From: a virus
Reading direction: 5' to 3' (one strand)
Virus record (IMG/VR): IMGVR_UViG_3300018429_000004
Span: 1 to 58,561 of that record
Length of the DNA stretch: 58,561 bases
Shown here: one piece after another, positions 1 through 8,834 of the stretch
Position numbering within the stretch: position 1 is the first letter of the stretch
Layout: each line of letters starts with the position of its first letter
Position numbers and translations under genes: made by a program
The notes under the pieces: model-generated
What the model was told of the DNA's origin: nothing
The model's database searches: none
The model's input: the letters and a program-made list of their open reading frames with translations, nothing else

Positions 1-98
1 GCCTCTGTGATCTCAGTGACCCACGAGGGGAAGTCCTCCAGGGTATTGATCTGATGGGCAACGTAGGTGGGGAACGGATTCCAGACGAAGAGCGGCAT
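1..98 (-). CDS. 5' fragment of minor tail protein (complete copy at 58177-58536)
   Basis: This is the first part of the gene annotated at 58177-58536, duplicated because the contig was opened inside it. It starts MPLFVWNPFP at 98 and runs off the left end. It follows the 143-residue minor tail gene (111-542) with a 12-base gap and a GGAAGGAAT-type ribosome binding site. It should not be counted as a second gene. Confidence 0.85.
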   Translation of the reverse strand, partial: MPLFVWNPFPTYVAHQINTLEDFPSWVTEITE

Positions 99-123
99 AC
101 GGATTCCTTCCTAGATGGCGAAC
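1..123. repeat. terminal direct repeat, left copy (circular join)
   Basis: These 123 bases are identical to the last 123 bases of the window (58439-58561). The repeat lies inside coding sequence, has no flanking end-like structure, and reading through it restores one intact minus-strand gene. That is what a circular or circularly permuted genome produces when assembled linearly, so it is more likely an assembly overlap than a physical terminal repeat. Confidence 0.9.
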
Positions 124-542
124 GAGGCAGCGATGGACACGTTCGAGGGTGCGAAGTCCGGGTTGACGTTGATAGAGCCGTTCGTAGCGAACCAAAAGCG
201 TCCACCCGAAGTGGCAGCAGTGCTGCCTGCGACAGGCCACATGGTCAGAGCACCAGGACGAGCACCGGCCGGAAGGTCTGCAACGATCACGGTGGCGTCG
301 GCAGTGAAGTTGCCCGCAGGGTTCGGCTGCACCCGACCGCGTACGAGGACGATCTCCCCGATACGCCGGTACTGAGGTGTCTCGCCAGAGGTCTGGTAGC
401 CAGCCCGAGGCGGGATCGGCTGCCAACCGGTGTCGTAGTGCTGGCTGAGCGGATCGATAGTCGACGCGTGGTCGTCAACTGCCTCGTTAATCGCGGCCTG
501 GATCCCTGACCGAGACGGTACGTCTGACGGCTGCAGAGGCAT
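111..542 (-). CDS. putative minor tail / tail-tip protein (143 aa)
   Basis: The 143-residue protein lies directly after the 789-residue tail protein, whose stop codon adjoins its ATG. The first 35 residues are polar and helical, a likely attachment segment. The rest (about 38-143) is a Gly/Ala/Thr/Val-rich beta domain containing GEIVLVRGRV and ADLPAGARPG, resembling the small C-terminal beta domains of phage tail appendages. I recognise no specific family; position makes a tail-tip or host-contact role likely. It could equally be a chaperone or spike cap. Confidence 0.6.
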   Translation of the reverse strand: MPLQPSDVPSRSGIQAAINEAVDDHASTIDPLSQHYDTGWQPIPPRAGYQTSGETPQYRRIGEIVLVRGRVQPNPAGNFTADATVIVADLPAGARPGALTMWPVAGSTAATSGGRFWFATNGSINVNPDFAPSNVSIAASFAI

Positions 543-2912
543 CTACATGCCCTCCTCGATCTGAGCCACCGTGGTGGCTGTTGGTGTGCGGTCGAAGTCA
601 TCCCAGGTGTAGTCGTCCCAGAGCGCATCGAAGGTGGTCCAGGTACTGCTCGGGAGGGCGTTGGCCCATTCCTCGTCGAAGTCCTCCCAGGTGGACGGCA
701 TCAGCGTGAAGTCCAACTTCTGAGTGATGCTGCCTGGGGCCCCGGCCAGATCGATCTTCGTGACGATCGCGTTGGAGCGTACGCCTGTGCGGGTGTGCAC
801 GAGTTCCACCACGTCACCCAGATCCAGCCGGTAGTCGGGAACTGCATTCACCGTGGCCGCCTGCCAAGCGCGCTGGTTCACTCGGCCCCAGATGAAGTCC
901 GCCAGCGCGTTGGCGTCATCCTCGTTCTGGACGTAGTGACCTAGGTCAATCTCCAGCGCCGTTTTGGAATCGGCGGCAGCCACGCCACGCTCGATGGTGG
1001 CTTCCTGGGTCTGATCGTAGTACCACGATGACCGAATCTTGAGCCAGGGAGCCCCGGTGTTGTCGACCATGTGGAAGGGCAAGGCCGTCCGGTTGTCGAT
1101 GAACACCTTCCAGGTCGCCGAGGAGACTCGGTCGATGCGCAGACCGATCTCGGTGTTCGGGTCGATATGGTTGCCGGACCCGTTGCTGTACCGGTACGCA
1201 TCCCACACGTGGTAGAACCCGTTGTCGCTGTCCTTGCGATTGAAGGGCAGCAGCTTCAAGTCGGTCGGGTAGATGTAGTCCAAGGTGAAGAAAGCGTCGT
1301 TGCCGCCGGGCGACGCAATAATGGTGTCCTGGAACTCGTAGACAGTCGGGAAACCTGTCTGAGCGGGCTGAGCAACAACCTCCACCACCGGCCGGTACTT
1401 GATCACCAAGCGATCTGCCTGGTCGGACCAGTTCATCCGCCAAGGCAAGTCCTCAAAGCGCAGCCCCACGTCCACGACGCGCTCCTGCTGCAGGTTGTTC
1501 AGCCCTGCCAACGTGTTCCGGTTGAGGACCTTCAGATCGCCGTAGACATCCGTGATCAGCACCCCCTGCCAGGCTTCGACGAGGTTCTGCATCGTCGTCC
1601 AAACAGACAGGGTTGGATCCAGCCAAGGAGACGTGATGGTGCCGAGCAGGGGCTCCAAGTAAATACGCCCCTGATCCCCTCCGAGGGTGTTCAGCAACGC
1701 ATCTCGTACAGCAGCAGCATTGTCCGAGTGGCTCACCACGGAGAAGTTCGAGAGGACCGCCGGACCAGCACCGCCGGTTTCGAACACCTGCATTTCGAGG
1801 TTGTGCGCGTTCACCCGGGACAACTGGTTGGCCATAGCGTGGACGTAAGGACCGAACCAGAACCCGTCACGGCGACGTACGCGCACCGAAGCCGAGTTGA
1901 AGCCTGTGCCGCTGACCGGGTTGAGCGTCACCTCGACCTGAATGCGGTTCGGGATGTCGGGGTTTCGGGTGATATCCAACGGCCCGACGTTCGTGTTGGC
2001 ATTGCCTACTCCGTTAGATCCCGTGGAATAGATGACGAGGTTGACTTCGCTATCCCCGAGATCGGTCTCCACCTGAATGCCGAAGCGGCCGTTGGTGTCG
2101 ACGTCATTCCACTCGAAACCCGCCCAGCGATCGCTGATATCGAAGGTAACGCTGAACGCCGTGGGCACCCCACGCTGCACCTCATAGTTAACCGCGATGC
2201 TGATGTCAGCAGCCGTGCTAAGACCGGCATTGCCCTCCGACGAACCCCACGAGAGGCTGTTGTTGGTGCTGTACGAGACATTAAGGGGTTCGCGAGGGAC
2301 CAGCGAACCCTGAAGCGGGACATCCAGAATCGGAGCGTAACCATCCTGGCCAGGCGTAACGTTAGCCCCTGCCCGGAACCCCATCTGCTCAGCCAATTCC
2401 GCCAGGAGCCAGACAGGATCCTTGGCCTGGGCGTTGATCTCCTCCTGGGTGATGTCCGAGGACCACTGCTGGTCCAGCACGCCGGGGGTCTGGTCCTTGC
2501 CCTCGATAGTCCTCTCGTCCAGAGCCACCTGAACGCCCTGCGACGTCAGATTGCCGTCGATCTCTGCGGCCTGGAACTGGCCGGTGGGGATCTTGGTGCC
2601 GCCCTGTGGCGCCAGCAGAATCTGGGCGTTCTGGCCAGACAGTTCGTAGACCAGCGACTGCTTCCACGGGAAGTCGTTGGGCTGCCGCTTCACGAGGGCG
2701 TTGCCGGTGCCGATGGACAGGCCAGACTGGTGGCGTACCTGACCGGGCAGCGAGGCCGACTTAATCTCCCGCGTAGACGACCAACTGGACACGTACCAGC
2801 GCACGGTGTCCGTGACCGGGTCGTCGCCCTTGGTGACAGTGTCCAAGTGCGCCAGCGGGGTATCCTCAGCCCAGGCTCGTACCTGCCAGTCGTCCGGGAT
2901 CTCGATCACCAT
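543..2912 (-). CDS. minor tail protein, probable baseplate hub/tip (789 aa)
   Basis: This large tail protein is encoded two genes after the tape measure, where siphoviruses of actinobacteria carry hub or tail-associated-lysin-type proteins. The N-terminal region starts with IPDDWQVRAW. Residues about 215-400 look like an inserted Ser/Asn/Gly-rich beta-sandwich of LamG/carbohydrate-binding type (NNSLSWGSSEG, FDISDRWAGF, RIQVEVTL). The C-terminal part returns to a tail-protein-like region (LGDVVELVHTRTGV). The start codon overlaps the stop of the preceding gene. I see no catalytic motif. Minor tail protein is secure from context; the carbohydrate-binding domain is inference. Confidence 0.7.
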   Translation of the reverse strand: MVIEIPDDWQVRAWAEDTPLAHLDTVTKGDDPVTDTVRWYVSSWSSTREIKSASLPGQVRHQSGLSIGTGNALVKRQPNDFPWKQSLVYELSGQNAQILLAPQGGTKIPTGQFQAAEIDGNLTSQGVQVALDERTIEGKDQTPGVLDQQWSSDITQEEINAQAKDPVWLLAELAEQMGFRAGANVTPGQDGYAPILDVPLQGSLVPREPLNVSYSTNNSLSWGSSEGNAGLSTAADISIAVNYEVQRGVPTAFSVTFDISDRWAGFEWNDVDTNGRFGIQVETDLGDSEVNLVIYSTGSNGVGNANTNVGPLDITRNPDIPNRIQVEVTLNPVSGTGFNSASVRVRRRDGFWFGPYVHAMANQLSRVNAHNLEMQVFETGGAGPAVLSNFSVVSHSDNAAAVRDALLNTLGGDQGRIYLEPLLGTITSPWLDPTLSVWTTMQNLVEAWQGVLITDVYGDLKVLNRNTLAGLNNLQQERVVDVGLRFEDLPWRMNWSDQADRLVIKYRPVVEVVAQPAQTGFPTVYEFQDTIIASPGGNDAFFTLDYIYPTDLKLLPFNRKDSDNGFYHVWDAYRYSNGSGNHIDPNTEIGLRIDRVSSATWKVFIDNRTALPFHMVDNTGAPWLKIRSSWYYDQTQEATIERGVAAADSKTALEIDLGHYVQNEDDANALADFIWGRVNQRAWQAATVNAVPDYRLDLGDVVELVHTRTGVRSNAIVTKIDLAGAPGSITQKLDFTLMPSTWEDFDEEWANALPSSTWTTFDALWDDYTWDDFDRTPTATTVAQIEEGM

Positions 2913-3796
2913 CAGGTCTCCTCAAACGGCGTGACAGCGTCCACGCCAACTTCCTGGAGCACAAAGGTCGAGGACTCACGAGGCAGTGCGCAAGGGTCGC
3001 AGTTCTGCCGGGGGAAGATCGGATTGATCGCCAGCGCGGGATCCTGCACGGAAATCGAGCAGGGCGTCCGACGTCCAGCCCGGTAGGACGCCGGAGCACA
3101 GTCGCCCTCGTAGACCATCAGACCAGCGGTGAACCCGACCGTTGTCCGTACATCGACCGTGCCGTCTGCGACAGGAGTGAACACCACAGTCGCCTGGTGG
3201 GGGTTGGCCACAGTCGAGCCGTTCAGCCCATTCGCGACTCCCGCAGCCGCGCCAGTCACCTGCACCGCTACCACCCCGGTACCCAGAGTCGTCCAGGCAG
3301 TAGCCGTGTAGGTGACTCCGGCCCGGACCGGGATGGAGACGATCCGATATCCCAGGACCCCGTCACCGTCGTAGGTCGGCAGCCAGATCGGCTGCCCCTC
3401 GGATTCGCCCACGTTGTACACCAACGGCCCCGACGTCACGTTCAGGTTCCGCCACAGCGAGAGCAAGTCCGGCGGGACCATGTTCACCTTGGCGTCGTTG
3501 GTATCGAGGAACAGCGTCCGCATCGAGGGATCGTTGAAGTTGTAGTCGTACGCCGCCGACTCCAACGCAGCCGTGGCTGCCGCCGTGGCGCGATCGTAGG
3601 CCAAATTCCAGGTTCGGGGACCGCGAGGCGCGCGCTGCACGTAGCGGTGCCCGTCCACCGTGACCAATTCGCTGAAGTCGCGGTTGGACACAACGTCGTT
3701 CTCGGGCTGAATACCTTCCAGGTGGACCCAATGGCCGTGCAGGCGCAGCCAGTACGGCGAGTAGGTCTCCTGGATCTCGGGTGCGAGCACGCTCAT
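2912..3796 (-). CDS. minor tail protein, distal-tail-like (294 aa)
   Basis: This is the first gene after the tape measure, the usual position of the distal tail protein that joins the tail tube to the tip. ATG at 3796 is preceded by a strong GAGGAGA site. The sequence begins MSVLAPEIQETYSPYWLRL; the middle holds a beta-rich part (YRIVSIPVRAGVTYTATAW, VDVRTTVGF) resembling carbohydrate-binding insertions of actinophage tail proteins. Its stop overlaps the next gene's ATG, indicating translational coupling. Confidence 0.65.
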   Translation of the reverse strand: MSVLAPEIQETYSPYWLRLHGHWVHLEGIQPENDVVSNRDFSELVTVDGHRYVQRAPRGPRTWNLAYDRATAAATAALESAAYDYNFNDPSMRTLFLDTNDAKVNMVPPDLLSLWRNLNVTSGPLVYNVGESEGQPIWLPTYDGDGVLGYRIVSIPVRAGVTYTATAWTTLGTGVVAVQVTGAAAGVANGLNGSTVANPHQATVVFTPVADGTVDVRTTVGFTAGLMVYEGDCAPASYRAGRRTPCSISVQDPALAINPIFPRQNCDPCALPRESSTFVLQEVGVDAVTPFEET

Positions 3797-3806
3797 CGTC
3801 GTCTCC

Positions 3807-6800
3807 TCACGCCAGCGCTTCGGCGTACTTCTGACCGTCGAGCCACAGTTCCGCCTTGGCGCGGCGATCCATCCCGGGCGTGACGATGATCTGGATGCTG
3901 TTGAGCAGGCGAGCCAGCGCCTGGATGTCCAGTCCTGCACCGCCGTTGCCCTGCCCGAAGTTGGCGTCCACCATTTCCTGGAACGCCCTGGTCTGCGCCG
4001 GGGAGAGCACGCGCTCAGGCTCCAGCGTGGCCTTGTGCATGATGCCCCTGCCGTTGGCCACGCCCCCGGAGTCGAAGATGAAGTCCAGGATGCTGAACTT
4101 CTTGCGCATCCCGCTGAGCACGTCCTTGGAGATGCTGGCGAAGAACGAGCGAGAGTTCAGGAACCCCGACGTCCCCAGCTTGTCGAGGAAGTCCTTCGGG
4201 TTCGGCAGCGAGAAGCCCTTGTGCGGCGCCACCGAGTCGGCTCCGGCAAGCCACGCGGCAGTACCCGCCTGGGTCCCCGGCGGCCGCACCTCGAAGTGGA
4301 GGTGGGGGCCGGTGCTGTTACCAGTGGAGCCGGACAGACCGATGATCTGTCCCGCCGTGACCTGCTGGCCCACACGAGCCAGCGTGCTGGAGAGGTGGGC
4401 GTAGATCGTCTCGACACCCTCACCCTTGATCCGCACGTGCTTGCCGTAGGAGTACGTCAGGTGGCGTACGGCGGTGACCAGGCCGTTGATGGCCGACATC
4501 ACCCGGGTGCCGCTCGACACCGGGAAGTCGACGCCCGTGTGACCCGCGTAGCCTCGGCCCATCGTCCGGCTCTGAACCGGGTAGACCCGGCCGCCGCGTG
4601 CATAGCCCTCGTCACGAGCACGGCGAGCGGCGCGACGGAAGGCCTTACCGCCCTCCGGCCACTGGCCAGTGTTGTTCATGTAGTCGAGCGCGCCCGGCTG
4701 CGTCTTCTCCAGCCGACGACGAGCCGCCTTGCTCATCACGAACTCATCGGCGTGGACAGCACCGGCCACCTTGTACTTGCCGCCAGGACCCGTCCAGCCG
4801 CCGCCCGCGAAGCCGGGGATCCTGCCGGAGTAGTCCGGCACGCCGGGGATCTTGCCGATTGCCCGCAGGAACGGCACCAGGGCCTTGTTGCGTACGTCGC
4901 GGAGCGGATCACGGATGGCCGCACCTACGCCGCTCCAGGCCCGCGCGATGGCATCCTTCGCCGAGCGGAAGGAAGCCGGGATCTTACCGACCGCGTCGCG
5001 GACGTTCCGGAAAATCCCCTGGATCCGATCAGCCCGGGACCGGATCGAGCCGACCAGGCTCTCCCAGATCTCCCGGCTGCGATCCCGGAGGTTTCCGAAG
5101 GCGTTCTTCGCGTCGGTGGCCATCTTCTGCACGCGCTTCACTGTGGATGTGATCAGCGCGTGGAACGGGTTGAAGAACTTGGACAGGTTCAGGCCCTGCT
5201 TCCATGCCTTAGACCAGTCACCACGCAGGAGCGCAGAGGCGAACTTCACCATCGAGGTGATGATCTTAATGACCCGGCCGAGCGAGCGGAAGAAGATCTC
5301 GATCTGAGCCGCGACGACCGGTCCGAAGGCCTTCAGCAGCGCCTTGGCGATCGGTCCAAGATCCTTGCCGAGTTCACCGAGAGCCTTCATCAGGTCTTCG
5401 AGCAGCGGCTTCATCTCCTTGAGCCCCTGGTCGATGACCGGCTTGATCGCCTTGAAGAATCCCTCGAAGCCTTCCCGCAGCGGCTTGCTCTTGTCGGCCA
5501 GCGAGCCGAAAGCAAGCGCCAACGCGGCGATCACGCCGACGGGCCCACCGACCACGAAGGCCGCGACTCCGGCGAGCACAGGCAGCAGAATCGGTGCCAG
5601 CGGCTGGATGGCCTTGAGGAACTTGGCGAAGGAGTCGACGACCCCGGCGACCACAGGACCGAGCACCTCGAAAGCCTTACCGAGGTCTTCACCGACCGTC
5701 TTCAGGATCGGGAACAGGGCCTTGCGGAAGGCATCGAGTGAGGGGGAGATGTCCTCGAAAGCCTTGCCGAGCCCAGACAGCACCGGCCCGAAGACAGCCA
5801 CCAGGTCGTCGAACCCGTCAGACATCACACCGATAGCCTGAGAGACCTTGTTGATCTTGCCGTCATCGAGACTGGCCGTCCAGCGCTCGAAGGCCTCGCC
5901 GATCTCGGAGAACTTGTCAGCCATGTCGCCAGCGGAAGGCAGGAGGGCGTTGAAGAGTTGCAGGAACCCCTTACCGAAGGCCTGAAGCCCCGGACGCAGC
6001 CGCTCGAAGACGTCAGCGACCCGGTCCATGATCGTGCTGATCAGTTCGATGCCCGGCGCGCTGCCCGCCCAGTCGGCGAAGGCGTCGATGATCTTGCCAA
6101 TGCTGCCGCCGATCTTCTCCATCCCAGGCTGCAGGCCTCGGGTGATGGTCTTGCTGAGCTTCTCGAAGGAATCCCCGACCTGGCTGAAGATGCTCTCCTG
6201 CACAGCATCACGCAGAGCGCCCCACTCGTCGCTGAGGCTACGGATGGACTCAGCGGTCTCGCGCGCCGACGGTGTCAGCCCGTTGAGGGCGTCACCGCCG
6301 CTCTTGACCGCCTCGAAGAAGCCCTTCATACCGATCACCGCGACACCCGCCGCGATGCCCACAGCGCCAAGGACGCCAGCCATGGCACCCAGCGCGGCAG
6401 CCAGACCAGCCAGGAGAGGACCGATCGGCGTCACGGCGACGGTGAGCCCGGAGAAGAGCGCAGTCAGCTTCAGGATCGCAGCCTGCGGGTCGGAGAAGAC
6501 CTGGGACTTGAACGACTGCCCGAAGCCGCCGCTGAAGGAATCGCCCGAGTCCTTCCCGGCACGGCGGAAGATCCCAGCAAGGCGAGCGAAGGCTGACTTT
6601 TTCGGTTCCTCTACCTGGGTCTCAACCTCGATGACCATGTCGAGGCGCTGGACCAGCGCCCGGAGGCGCGCAGTCTCCCGCATGAACTCCGGGGTGTTCA
6701 CCTCGGGGTCGAGCAGGACGGTCAGGTCCCGCTTGGCCAACTCGGTCTGGGCCTTCTTCAGTTCGCTGGTGAGGACGCTCTTCCGAATCTCAGGGTCAAT

Positions 6801-6923
6801 CCTGAGATTCGGAAGATTCCGCTCGGCGCGGCGGACCGCGCTGGTCGCGCCCGTACGCAGGCGCTCAGCCAGACCGTCGAGGTCGGCGTTGACATCGAAC
6901 TCGATATCCCCGATGTTGACCAT
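3807..6923 (-). CDS. tape measure protein with M23 (LytM) endopeptidase domain (1038 aa)
   Basis: At 1038 residues this is the longest protein of the genome, as expected for a tape measure; by the usual helix rule it implies a tail of roughly 150 nm. The N-terminal quarter is coiled coil, followed by a hydrophobic Gly/Ala-rich segment (about 147-200) and further helical repeats. A zinc-peptidase domain of the M23/LytM type lies near residues 790-880, with GHTGVDF carrying the first His and Asp ligands and GPHLHFEV the HxH motif, after a YAHLSS strand. The domain probably cuts peptidoglycan during DNA entry. It follows the two chaperone ORFs, the standard order. Confidence 0.93.
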   Translation of the reverse strand: MVNIGDIEFDVNADLDGLAERLRTGATSAVRRAERNLPNLRIDPEIRKSVLTSELKKAQTELAKRDLTVLLDPEVNTPEFMRETARLRALVQRLDMVIEVETQVEEPKKSAFARLAGIFRRAGKDSGDSFSGGFGQSFKSQVFSDPQAAILKLTALFSGLTVAVTPIGPLLAGLAAALGAMAGVLGAVGIAAGVAVIGMKGFFEAVKSGGDALNGLTPSARETAESIRSLSDEWGALRDAVQESIFSQVGDSFEKLSKTITRGLQPGMEKIGGSIGKIIDAFADWAGSAPGIELISTIMDRVADVFERLRPGLQAFGKGFLQLFNALLPSAGDMADKFSEIGEAFERWTASLDDGKINKVSQAIGVMSDGFDDLVAVFGPVLSGLGKAFEDISPSLDAFRKALFPILKTVGEDLGKAFEVLGPVVAGVVDSFAKFLKAIQPLAPILLPVLAGVAAFVVGGPVGVIAALALAFGSLADKSKPLREGFEGFFKAIKPVIDQGLKEMKPLLEDLMKALGELGKDLGPIAKALLKAFGPVVAAQIEIFFRSLGRVIKIITSMVKFASALLRGDWSKAWKQGLNLSKFFNPFHALITSTVKRVQKMATDAKNAFGNLRDRSREIWESLVGSIRSRADRIQGIFRNVRDAVGKIPASFRSAKDAIARAWSGVGAAIRDPLRDVRNKALVPFLRAIGKIPGVPDYSGRIPGFAGGGWTGPGGKYKVAGAVHADEFVMSKAARRRLEKTQPGALDYMNNTGQWPEGGKAFRRAARRARDEGYARGGRVYPVQSRTMGRGYAGHTGVDFPVSSGTRVMSAINGLVTAVRHLTYSYGKHVRIKGEGVETIYAHLSSTLARVGQQVTAGQIIGLSGSTGNSTGPHLHFEVRPPGTQAGTAAWLAGADSVAPHKGFSLPNPKDFLDKLGTSGFLNSRSFFASISKDVLSGMRKKFSILDFIFDSGGVANGRGIMHKATLEPERVLSPAQTRAFQEMVDANFGQGNGGAGLDIQALARLLNSIQIIVTPGMDRRAKAELWLDGQKYAEALA

Positions 6924-7195
6924 CAGCCACCTGCCATGCTGGCGAAGGCCGCCAGCGAGGCCTTAGTGGCCTCATCGGACCAAGGAGAGTTCTGCAGAGC
7001 CGCAGGCTTCGCGGCCTTCGGCGGGAGCCACAACTGGGCGTCCAACTTCTCCACGTCTTCCTCCTTGGCGTCCTTGGTGAGCCAGTAGTACGTCAGGTCG
7101 AGCAGTGCATCCAGGGGAAGTTCGATGATGTCGATCCCTTGCGAGACCGCCCATCCGTTGAACCTCGTCCAGTGGTGGTCGATCGTGCCGACCAA
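6923..7195 (-). CDS. tail assembly chaperone, downstream frame (T-like)
   Basis: A 90-residue ORF lies between the G-like chaperone and the tape measure. It opens at a TTG without a visible ribosome binding site and sits in the -1 frame relative to the upstream ORF. That arrangement fits expression as a C-terminal extension of the upstream chaperone by -1 frameshifting, as in most siphoviruses. An A/T-rich run (TATTTTG) directly before the upstream stop is the only candidate slip site seen. The product binds the tape measure during tail assembly. Its stop overlaps the tape measure ATG. Confidence 0.65.
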   Translation of the reverse strand: MVGTIDHHWTRFNGWAVSQGIDIIELPLDALLDLTYYWLTKDAKEEDVEKLDAQLWLPPKAAKPAALQNSPWSDEATKASLAAFASMAGG

Positions 7196-7203
7196 CCGCT
7201 GGA

Positions 7204-7512
7204 CTACAAAATAGGGCGGTCGTTCGCCGCCTGCTCGACCAGGAAGTCGATGATCTCCTCGAACTCGGAGAGGTCGAAGTCGTCCTTCGGGTCCTTCAGA
7301 CGGTCGGCGATGGTGGCGTACTGGTCGTCATCAAGCCCCTCGCGGAGCCAGTCGAGACCTGCACGAACTACGGACATGTCATCCGCCCCGCCTTCCAGCA
7401 GGGGCATGACCATGGCCGCCGACTTCGGCGGCCGGAAGGTGTACTTGACCTCATCGAGTTCGAACTCGATGGCGGTGCGCGCTTTCGCGGCGGTCTTGAA
7501 CTTCTTCGGCAT
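7204..7512 (-). CDS. tail assembly chaperone (G-like, 102 aa)
   Basis: The ORF of 102 residues lies immediately before the tape measure pair and begins with a basic MPKKFKTAAKART segment. Features such as RPPKSAAMVMPLLEG and FEEIIDFLVEQ resemble actinophage tail assembly chaperones, which combine a short N-terminal beta part with a helical C-terminus. It would coat the tape measure and recruit tail-tube subunits. A fraction of ribosomes probably shifts into the -1 frame near the stop at 7204 to give the longer form. Confidence 0.7.
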   Translation of the reverse strand: MPKKFKTAAKARTAIEFELDEVKYTFRPPKSAAMVMPLLEGGADDMSVVRAGLDWLREGLDDDQYATIADRLKDPKDDFDLSEFEEIIDFLVEQAANDRPIL

Positions 7513-7521
7513 GGGATCAAT

Positions 7522-8028
7522 CTACCCGAGGACAGCGCCTCTGACCTCTACGTCCCTGAGCGCCTTCTGCATGTAGCGGATCGCTTTGGTGCCCGGATGA
7601 TTGACGTGGCCCTTGTAGGTGACGATCGTGTTGCCGAAATTAATGGTTCGGTAGCCGCCGCTCGGACTGGCCTGGGCGGCGCTTGGCCGTCGGACAACGA
7701 CCCTCTTTCGCAACTTTCGGCTGTTGAAGACCAGTGCCGGACTGGCCTGGATCACATGCGGCTTCGACCCGAACTCGTAGATGTTCGCGAGCCGCCCGGT
7801 CGCAACGACTCGGTACTGGATCCCCTGACCGCGCAGGGCGCCAGCACGGCGGACCTGGATCTTGAGGTCGCTTGGGATTTTGTAGTGCCGGTGGATCCCC
7901 TGGTGCCGCAGGTGATAGCGCGCTCGGTCGGCCGCCTCCTCGGCGACCCTCTCGACGTAACGGTCAAGATCTCCACCCGGAGCGGCCAATTGCCGGACCG
8001 CCCGGGCGGAGATCGTGACTCGTGCCAT
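7522..8028 (-). CDS. tail completion / HK97 gp10-like protein (168 aa)
   Basis: MARVTISARAVRQLA opens a 168-residue basic protein; ATG 8028 overlaps the stop of the major tail gene. The stretch IYEFGSKPHVIQA and the following basic strands match what I know of the HK97 gp10 / tail-completion family, which normally shows an E-(Y/F)-G-(T/S)-xxxxxxxPFLRPA-type motif. The C-terminus PGTKAIRYMQKALRDV also fits. Such proteins sit at the head-tail interface. Here it lies after, not before, the major tail gene. Confidence 0.6.
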   Translation of the reverse strand: MARVTISARAVRQLAAPGGDLDRYVERVAEEAADRARYHLRHQGIHRHYKIPSDLKIQVRRAGALRGQGIQYRVVATGRLANIYEFGSKPHVIQASPALVFNSRKLRKRVVVRRPSAAQASPSGGYRTINFGNTIVTYKGHVNHPGTKAIRYMQKALRDVEVRGAVLG

Positions 8029-8744
8029 CAGGACGCGATGGGGGCAGGCATCGCCTGGCAGCCGCACACCGACGGCGGCGGAGCCACCCCGGTGAGGGTG
8101 GTGAGGAAGTGCCGGTCCGTGGCGATGCCCGGAGGGGGCAGCGGGGCCGGGTTGTCGTCGGCGTCGAGCATGACCTCGTAGGGCCCCTGGCCCCAACCGA
8201 TCGCCTTGTTGGTGAAGGCCCCCGTGATGGTGAAGTTGGACTCGCCGTCACCGACAACCTCGAAGTCGCCGAGGACGCCACCCTGCAGGCAGGGGAGCAG
8301 GAAGTAGCCGGAGCCTTCCTCCGCACCGGGAGTGAGGCAGGCCTCCTCCTCGCTACCGAGGCCGGTCCACAGTTCGAACGCGAACCGCTTCTCCAGATTG
8401 CCCTCACCGATGGTGAAGCCCGTGGTGTCGCCGTTGTAGTCGAGGAACGGCTCAGCGTTGGACATCATCTCGTAGAGGTCGGGATCCACCCGGCAGAACT
8501 CGACCTCAACCGTCATCCGGCTGAACGAGTCGGGGGTACGGACCGAGTAGCACGTGGTGCCATCGGCCTTGACGGGGGCAATCTCGTTGCCCTCCGTGGT
8601 CTCGGTGGACAGCGAGACGCGGATGAAGCCGTCACTGACGACGAGGCCGCACTCGGTGCCCGCAGGGCCCGGGTTGCAACAGTTGTCGAGCCGGGTCACC
8701 CGGATCTTCTTCCCCAGGACCGGGGCGAAACAGGTCGTAGGCAT
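8028..8744 (-). CDS. major tail (tube) protein (238 aa)
   Basis: A 238-residue protein lies upstream of the chaperones and tape measure, the canonical position of the tail tube subunit. It begins MPTTCFAPVLGKKIRVTRLD and contains beta-strand-rich tube-like blocks (FIRVSLSTET, MTVEVEFCRVDPDLYEMM, GGVLGDFEVVGDG). It has an unusual number of cysteines for a tube protein. A GAGAGGAACTCCTCCC leader supplies the ribosome binding site. Confidence 0.75.
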   Translation of the reverse strand: MPTTCFAPVLGKKIRVTRLDNCCNPGPAGTECGLVVSDGFIRVSLSTETTEGNEIAPVKADGTTCYSVRTPDSFSRMTVEVEFCRVDPDLYEMMSNAEPFLDYNGDTTGFTIGEGNLEKRFAFELWTGLGSEEEACLTPGAEEGSGYFLLPCLQGGVLGDFEVVGDGESNFTITGAFTNKAIGWGQGPYEVMLDADDNPAPLPPPGIATDRHFLTTLTGVAPPPSVCGCQAMPAPIAS

Positions 8745-8834
8745 TGGGAGGAGTTCCTCTCTTTCAGATATAGCGCGCTGGTCTCATGGTCGCTGACGAG
8801 TCGGCCAACGCGCCAACACCCTCAGGAGGGTCTG

